Source: Acetobacteraceae bacterium
Lineage (GTDB): Bacteria > Pseudomonadota > Alphaproteobacteria > Acetobacterales > Acetobacteraceae
DNA length: 11,113 nt
Assembly: GCA_947446625.1 (NCBI GenBank)
Contig: CANFIE010000091.1
Span: 1-11,113, forward strand
Reading direction: 5' to 3'
A program made the position numbers and the translations under genes. Every line of letters starts with the position of its first letter. Within the stretch, counting starts at the first letter, position 1. Below the pieces are notes generated by a model. The model was not told the DNA's origin and did not search any database. It saw nothing but the letters and a program-made list of their open reading frames with translations. This document shows positions 7,466 to 11,113 of this stretch, piece by piece.

Positions 7466-8325
7466 TGCGCCGCCTCTACGTCGACGGTCCGCTTGGGCAG
7501 GTGCATGTCACCATGGCCGGCAGCGGCCCGCCGCTGGTGCTGGTTGGCTCGGCCGGGCGCAGCGCCCGCGTCTTCCACGGCCTCATCGAGCTTATGGCGC
7601 CTCATTTCACCGTGCTGGTGCCGGACCTGCCCGGCTGCGGCAACTCCGACCCGCCGCCCGCCGGTTTCTCCATGCCCACCCTGGCCCAGGCTGTGGTGCA
7701 GGTGCTGGATGGCCTTGGCATCCAGGCGGCGCATTTCTACGGCTTTCAAACCGGCAATAAAATCGGCGCTGCGCTTGGCGTGGGTTGGCCCCAGCGTGTG
7801 CTGCGGCTGGTGCTGGCCGGGCAATCACACAGCCTGGTGCCCGACAAGCACGGGCGCGACAGCGCCATCCTTGGCAATGTCGCGCATTACTTTGATGCGG
7901 CCGAGATGGATGATAGCGCCCGCCAGGCTCAGCTCTGGGCCACCGGCTTCCGTCGCATCAGCGATATCTGGTGGGATGGCCGCCTCTACTCCGACCCGCG
8001 CGGCTGGGCGGCGTTTGAGCGTGCCCGCGAGGCAACAGTGGACCGGGTGCAGGCCCTGCCGCATGCGGTTGCCACCTACGCAGCCAACTTTGCCTACGAC
8101 CTCGGCGCAGACATCGCCCGGCTGACCCAGCCGACGCTGTTCCTGGAGGTTGCTACCCCGGCGGAGGACATCACCCCAGGCCGGCAGGGCGCCAAGCTGC
8201 TGGCGCTGTTGCAAGGCGCCCAGCTTGAGACGTTTCACGAGCCAGATGGCCCCAGCCATGCGGTAACGCTGGAACGGCAGTACCCGCGGCTGGCAGGCCT
8301 ATTGCGGCGCTTGATACTGGAATGA
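7465..8325 (+). CDS. alpha/beta-hydrolase-fold protein with an atypical nucleophile elbow
   Basis: A 286-residue protein with the alpha/beta-hydrolase pattern. It has an early strand and turn PPLVLVGSAGRSARVF, then FTVLVPDLPGCGNSDPP (typical strand plus loop before helix B), the nucleophile elbow region HFYGFQTGNKIGAALG, and a late LFLEVATPAED. A C-terminal histidine sits in GPSHAVTLE (His265). The usual G-x-S-x-G is here GFQTG, so Gln95 stands where the catalytic Ser should be. The usual HG oxyanion motif after the first strand is also altered to VGSAG. Asp235 could be the acid residue. Either the protein uses unconventional chemistry, or it binds without hydrolysis, or it is a degenerate enzyme. 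The start at ATG 7465 overlaps the stop of the upstream TctC gene by one base; GTG 7462 is the only close alternative. Coupling to a receptor gene suggests a cytoplasmic step on the imported compound. The substrate is unknown. Confidence 0.82.
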   Translation: MRRLYVDGPLGQVHVTMAGSGPPLVLVGSAGRSARVFHGLIELMAPHFTVLVPDLPGCGNSDPPPAGFSMPTLAQAVVQVLDGLGIQAAHFYGFQTGNKIGAALGVGWPQRVLRLVLAGQSHSLVPDKHGRDSAILGNVAHYFDAAEMDDSARQAQLWATGFRRISDIWWDGRLYSDPRGWAAFERAREATVDRVQALPHAVATYAANFAYDLGADIARLTQPTLFLEVATPAEDITPGRQGAKLLALLQGAQLETFHEPDGPSHAVTLERQYPRLAGLLRRLILE

Positions 8326-8635
8326 ACGCGGCTTGTTATCTTGGCCTGCGGTGGCCAATCGCGCCAATCAACGAAGATGCCAAGATCTTTATTGTGACGG
8401 CATCGGCACTGCCGTCCAGCCAAGCCTGATGCTGGATCGCGTCCGAGGTACATCGGACTTAACAGCCGGCACCTCACGATGTGGGTCGAAGTCGGCAACT
8501 GGGTAGAACGCCTGAAGAAAGCAGCCGCCAATTCTGTGTCAGCCATGTGCCAAAACTGCATGCCAAGGGGCACCTGATGGTGCTTCCATGTTCTGCTCTG
8601 GTCTGTGGGAAATCGCGCTAACCCATTGAGGGGAA
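8326..8635. other. gene-poor stretch between the hydrolase gene and tRNA-Thr
   Basis: These 310 bases look less GC-rich and less codon-biased than the flanking genes. A 35-codon frame (8322-8429) begins with an ATG overlapping the hydrolase stop (ATGA); it reads MNAACYLGLRWPIAPINEDA and onward and matches nothing I recognise. A second short + frame from about 8450 contains LNSRHLTMWVEVGNWVERL and is closed before 8580. A perfect 7-bp hairpin GACGGCA/TGCCGTC lies at 8396-8416. None of these is strong enough to call a gene. The stretch abuts the 3' end of a tRNA, where mobile DNA often leaves debris, but I see no integrase and no second copy of the tRNA end. Confidence 0.4.
8338..8386 (+). terminator. 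inverted repeat after the hydrolase gene, weak terminator candidate
   Basis: ATCTTGGC (8338-8345) and GCCAAGAT (8379-8386) are perfect inverted repeats, and TTGGCC/GGCCAA (8341-8358) is an alternative nested hairpin. The outer pair is followed by CTTTATT, a mild U-rich tail. The 33-base loop makes it an unusual terminator. Confidence 0.25.
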
Positions 8636-8710
<75 letters not shown>

Positions 8711-8733
8711 GTACCGGGGTGCGCAGGAGGCGG

Positions 8734-8762
8734 CTTCTAGCGGGTAGGGAAGGGTAGCACAA
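8734..8762 (-). promoter_or_regulatory. candidate sigma-70-type promoter of tRNA-Thr
   Basis: On the - strand TTGTGC (8762-8757) and TAGAAG (8739-8734) are separated by exactly 17 bases, and the -10 lies 23 bases before the mature tRNA 5' end. Match to consensus is moderate (3/6 and 4/6). Confidence 0.4.
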
Positions 8763-8770
8763 GCCTTCCC
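8747..8770. promoter_or_regulatory. inverted repeat in the tRNA-Thr / LysR divergent region
   Basis: GGGAAGG (8747-8753) and CCTTCCC (8764-8770) are perfect 7-bp inverted repeats around a 10-base spacer. They overlap the -35 end of the candidate tRNA promoter and lie 53 bases before the LysR start codon. This could be an operator for the regulator or a leader hairpin. It does not show the T-N11-A LysR box, so assignment is open. Confidence 0.3.
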
Positions 8771-8822
8771 GTGCAGGGTTTCGTCGATTGTGTGCCGGGC
8801 GGCTTGCGCTAGCCTGCGCGGG

Positions 8823-9770
8823 ATGAAGCCTGCCCCGCCTGCCCACCCCCTGCCAGAGCTTTCCGCCCGGCAATTGCGGGCGGTTGTGGCGGTGGCGGAG
8901 TTTCGCAGCTTTGTGGCTGCGGCGGTGGCATTGCGCACCAGCCAGCCGGCGCTGACCCGGACAATCCAGCAATTGGAAGCGGTTCTGGGCGTGGCGTTGT
9001 TCAACCGCAGCACGCGGCAGGTCAGCCTCACCCCGGCGGGGCGGGAATTCGTGGCCCTGGCGGAACGGCTTTTGGCGGAAATGCGCATCGGCCTGGCCGC
9101 CATGCGGGATTTGGCGGACCAACGGCGCGGCCAGGTGATTGTCGCCAGCATCATGTCGCTGGGCCAGGGGGCGCTGCCGGGGGTGCTGGCGGCCTATCGG
9201 GCGCGGTTTCCGGGGGTGGAGGTGCAACTGCGTGAGGGCGTGCAGGGCCAGGTGCAGGATGATGTGCGCAGCGGGCTGGCGGATTTCGGCCTTGGCTATG
9301 TGGAAGATGTGCCGGCCGGCTTCGTGACCGAGGGGCTGGCGCGGGAGGAATTCCACGTGGTGCTGCCGCGCGACCACCCCTTGGCCGCCCAGGCGCGGGT
9401 GAAACTGGCTAGCCTGCGCGGCCTGCCGCTGGTTTCGCTGCCACCGGAAAGCCGCACCCGGCGGCTGCTGGATGGCGCGGCGGCGGCGGCTGGGTTCAGC
9501 TTTGGCCATGGCCTGGCGGTCAACCAGTTTGGCACGCTCTATACCTTGGTGCGGGCCGGGGCGGGCATTGGCGTGGTGCCGGGCGGCGCCGGGCCGTTGC
9601 TGGGGGATGCCGGGCTGGTGTTTCGGCCGCTGACGGCACCGCGGTTGACCCGCCAGGTGGGGGTGTTGCGCCTGGCCGAGCGGGTGGCGTCTCCTGCAGC
9701 CGAGGGAATGCTGGCGGCGGTGCGGGCGGCGCTGCGGCCCAGGCGAGTTATGCAAAAAGTGGAAGAATAA
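8823..9770 (+). CDS. LysR-type transcriptional regulator
   Basis: A 315-residue protein of standard LysR length. The N-terminal winged helix-turn-helix covers about residues 14-73: LSARQLRAVVAVAEFRSF, then AAAVALRTSQPALTRTIQQL and VALFNRSTRQVSLTPAGREF. A linker helix follows, then the periplasmic-binding-like effector domain from about residue 95 to 300, including HVVLPRDHPLA and the late stretch GAGIGVVPGG. ATG 8823 is chosen because it places the HTH at the usual distance from the start; GTG 8790 would add eleven residues with no family counterpart. The ribosome site is weak. The gene lies head-to-head with tRNA-Thr and directly upstream, in the same direction, of the conserved unknown gene at 9841 (70-base gap). 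It is therefore a likely regulator of that cluster. The effector is unknown. Confidence 0.95.
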   Translation: MKPAPPAHPLPELSARQLRAVVAVAEFRSFVAAAVALRTSQPALTRTIQQLEAVLGVALFNRSTRQVSLTPAGREFVALAERLLAEMRIGLAAMRDLADQRRGQVIVASIMSLGQGALPGVLAAYRARFPGVEVQLREGVQGQVQDDVRSGLADFGLGYVEDVPAGFVTEGLAREEFHVVLPRDHPLAAQARVKLASLRGLPLVSLPPESRTRRLLDGAAAAAGFSFGHGLAVNQFGTLYTLVRAGAGIGVVPGGAGPLLGDAGLVFRPLTAPRLTRQVGVLRLAERVASPAAEGMLAAVRAALRPRRVMQKVEE

Positions 9771-9783
9771 GCGGTATCCAGTT

Positions 9784-9818
9784 CAGCTTGCGTATGGCTG
9801 GCGCTTCGGCGAAAGCTG
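9784..9818 (+). promoter_or_regulatory. leader hairpin before the conserved unknown gene
   Basis: CAGCTTGCG (9784-9792) pairs with CGAAAGCTG (9810-9818) over nine positions with one mismatch and a 17-base loop. It sits between the LysR stop and the GGAGG site (9831-9835) of the next gene. It could be a weak terminator, an attenuator or an operator half-site pair. Nothing in the sequence decides between these. Confidence 0.25.
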
Positions 9819-9840
9819 GCGTGAAGCGGCGGAGGCGACC

Positions 9841-10971
9841 ATGGACGGCATTACGGAGCGGGACCTGCACGGCGGCGGCGAGGTGCGCGGCAGCGTGCCG
9901 CCCGGCACCGACCTGATTGAATGGTATTACGAGCGCGGCTTTACCGACGGCCTGCCCGTGGTGCCACCCACGCCGGAAAAGGTGGCCGCCTGCGTGGCGG
10001 CGCTGGGTGGCGATGCCCAGTTTGAGGAATGCCGCGTGGCGCCGCGCTGGGGCGTGCTGACGCGCGAGGTGATGGCGATCAACATGGTGCTGGCCGGCTG
10101 CCGGCCGGAATACGCCCCGGTGGTGCGGGCGGCCATGCTGGCGGTGACCGACCGCGCCTTCAACCTGAATGGGGTGCAGGCCACCACGCATGTGGCCTCG
10201 CCGCTCATCATCGTGAATGGCCCGCTGGCGGCCGAGATTGGCATGAATGGCGGCTGCAACGCCTTTGGCTCGGGCAACCGGGCCAATGCCACCATTGGCC
10301 GCGCCGTGCGGTTGATGATGCTGAATGTGGGGGGCGGCTGGCCGGCGGAGCTGGACAAATCCACCCTGGGGCATCCGGGCAAGTATTCTTACTGCGTGTG
10401 CGAGAACGAGGCGCAGAGCCCGTTTGCGCCCTACCATGTGGAAAAGGGCTACGAGGCCGGCGACAGCACGGTTTTCGCCATTGCTGCCGAGGCACCGCAC
10501 AGCGTGACCGACCATCAGTGCAATGACCCCGAGGGGATATTGGACACGATGTGTTCCGCCATGAGCACCATTGGCAGCAACAATGCCGTGCTGGGCGGGC
10601 ATTGCGTGGTGGTGCTGGGGCTGGAGCATGCCGAGACCATCGCCAAGCATGGCTGGACCCGCAGCGACATTCGCAACTACCTGTGGATGCATTCGGGCAA
10701 TGCGTTCCGGCTGATCTCGCGCGATCATCGCTATGGCAAGGTGTACAACCGCAACCTGCCGAAATGGGTGAAGCGGGAGCCGGATAGCCGGATTCCGATT
10801 GTGCCGAGCGCCGACAACATCCACCTTTTCGTCATGGGCGGCGAGGCTGGGCGGTTTTCGGTATTCATCCCGGGTTGGGGGCATATGAACACGCCGGTGC
10901 TGCGCAGCATCGGGCCGGTGCAGGCCAAGCCAGGTGGGCCGGTCTGCATCGACGGCACCTGCGCGCTGTAG
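9841..10971 (+). CDS. conserved protein of unknown function, partner of a UGSC-like protein
   Basis: A 376-residue protein with no signal peptide and no membrane segment, so probably cytoplasmic. The start is well supported by GGAGG (9831-9835) five bases before ATG. Strongly patterned segments include ERGFTDGLPVVPPTPEKV near residue 32, WGVLTREVMAINMVLAGCRP, FNLNGVQATTHVASPLIIVN and GGCNAFGSGNRANATIGRA. Further on are KYSYCVCENEAQSPF (Cys185, Cys187), TIGSNNAVLGG, and a C-terminal tail VCIDGTCAL with Cys369 and Cys374. I recall proteins of this type as widespread, usually annotated hypothetical and often encoded beside UGSC proteins, but I cannot name an activity. The paired cysteines (CxC and Cx4C) suggest redox, metal or thiol chemistry, which is inference. 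The gene starts 70 bases after a LysR gene, and the UGSC-like gene starts 13 bases after its stop, which points to one operon. GC content and codon use look like those of the neighbours. Confidence 0.85.
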   Translation: MDGITERDLHGGGEVRGSVPPGTDLIEWYYERGFTDGLPVVPPTPEKVAACVAALGGDAQFEECRVAPRWGVLTREVMAINMVLAGCRPEYAPVVRAAMLAVTDRAFNLNGVQATTHVASPLIIVNGPLAAEIGMNGGCNAFGSGNRANATIGRAVRLMMLNVGGGWPAELDKSTLGHPGKYSYCVCENEAQSPFAPYHVEKGYEAGDSTVFAIAAEAPHSVTDHQCNDPEGILDTMCSAMSTIGSNNAVLGGHCVVVLGLEHAETIAKHGWTRSDIRNYLWMHSGNAFRLISRDHRYGKVYNRNLPKWVKREPDSRIPIVPSADNIHLFVMGGEAGRFSVFIPGWGHMNTPVLRSIGPVQAKPGGPVCIDGTCAL

Positions 10972-10978
10972 GGGAGGG
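10971..10978 (+). promoter_or_regulatory. strong ribosome binding site of the UGSC-like gene
   Basis: GGGGAGGG overlaps the last base of the upstream stop codon. It lies six bases before ATG 10985 and directly abuts ATG 10979. Spacing favours ATG 10985 as the start. Confidence 0.6.
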
Positions 10979-10984
10979 ATGACC

Positions 10985-11113
10985 ATGCTGACGACGACGA
11001 TGGATGCGCTGGCGGTGTATGACCCGCGTGGCGCCTTGCAGGAGCATTCCACCCCGGTGGCGCCGCGCGTTGCGGCGCTGGCCGGGCTGCGGCTGGGCGT
11101 GCTGGACAACAGC
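10985..11113 (+). CDS. N-terminal part of a UGSC-family-like (seleno)protein, cut by the window end
   Basis: Only 43 codons are present. After a short variable start, the pattern VYDPRGALQEHSTP, then PRVAALAGLRLGVLDNS resembles what I know of UGSC-family N-termini, where an LxGxRxGLLDNxK strand opens the domain. The diagnostic U/C-G-S-C motif would lie beyond the window, so the call rests on this short match and on the context next to the 376-residue partner. Whether the key position is selenocysteine, cysteine or something else cannot be seen. The start could also be ATG 10979, two codons earlier. The short gap to the upstream gene supports co-transcription. Confidence 0.6.
   Translation, partial: MLTTTMDALAVYDPRGALQEHSTPVAPRVAALAGLRLGVLDNS

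Noticed and set aside
6808..7824. A 338-codon leftward open frame opposite the second TctC gene and the hydrolase gene
   Set aside because: Antisense shadow of two coupled genes; low-complexity Ala/Arg/Ser composition.
9748..11109. A 453-codon leftward open frame opposite the conserved unknown gene
   Set aside because: It is the antisense shadow of a + strand gene that has a good ribosome site and conserved-looking motifs; composition is His/Arg/Ala-rich without domain pattern.

Overview
The window is GC-rich DNA that looks alphaproteobacterial. The Acetobacteraceae (Roseomonas-like) are my best guess, because of the orphan TctC/Bug-type binding proteins, the LysR gene beside a putative UGSC-type gene, and a TAGAGCA-type palindromic intergenic unit. 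No taxon can be proven from this stretch alone. Most genes read on the + strand.

Left part (2-3010): the 3' end of a very large calcium-binding, type I-secreted RTX adhesin. It has Ig-like repeats, an RTX block, two cadherin/VCBS-like repeats, a second RTX block and a C-terminal secretion domain. Between 3011 and 3822 there is no intact gene. This stretch holds a likely adhesin terminator, a 52-bp palindromic repeat unit, a second strong hairpin, and on the - strand the wreck of a GSU2403-type nucleotidyltransferase-fold gene with an in-frame stop, a frameshift and an internal deletion.

Middle part (3823-8325): two stand-alone periplasmic binding proteins of the TctC/Bug family flank a lipoprotein of the phospholipase D/cardiolipin synthase family. 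The second binding protein is translationally coupled (TGATG overlap) to an alpha/beta-hydrolase-fold protein. The usual serine nucleophile of that protein is replaced by glutamine. No TctA or TctB membrane gene is present.

Right part (8326-11113): a gene-poor stretch of about 310 bp, tRNA-Thr(GGT) on the - strand, then a + strand cluster. The cluster is a LysR-type regulator, a 376-residue conserved protein of unknown function ending in a Cys-x4-Cys motif, and the start of a protein resembling the UGSC (seleno)protein family, which runs off the window. This LysR / unknown / UGSC-like cluster is the most promising uncharacterised system here. The TctC genes and the hydrolase suggest uptake and handling of small organic acids or esters in the same neighbourhood, but a functional link to the UGSC cluster is only inferred.
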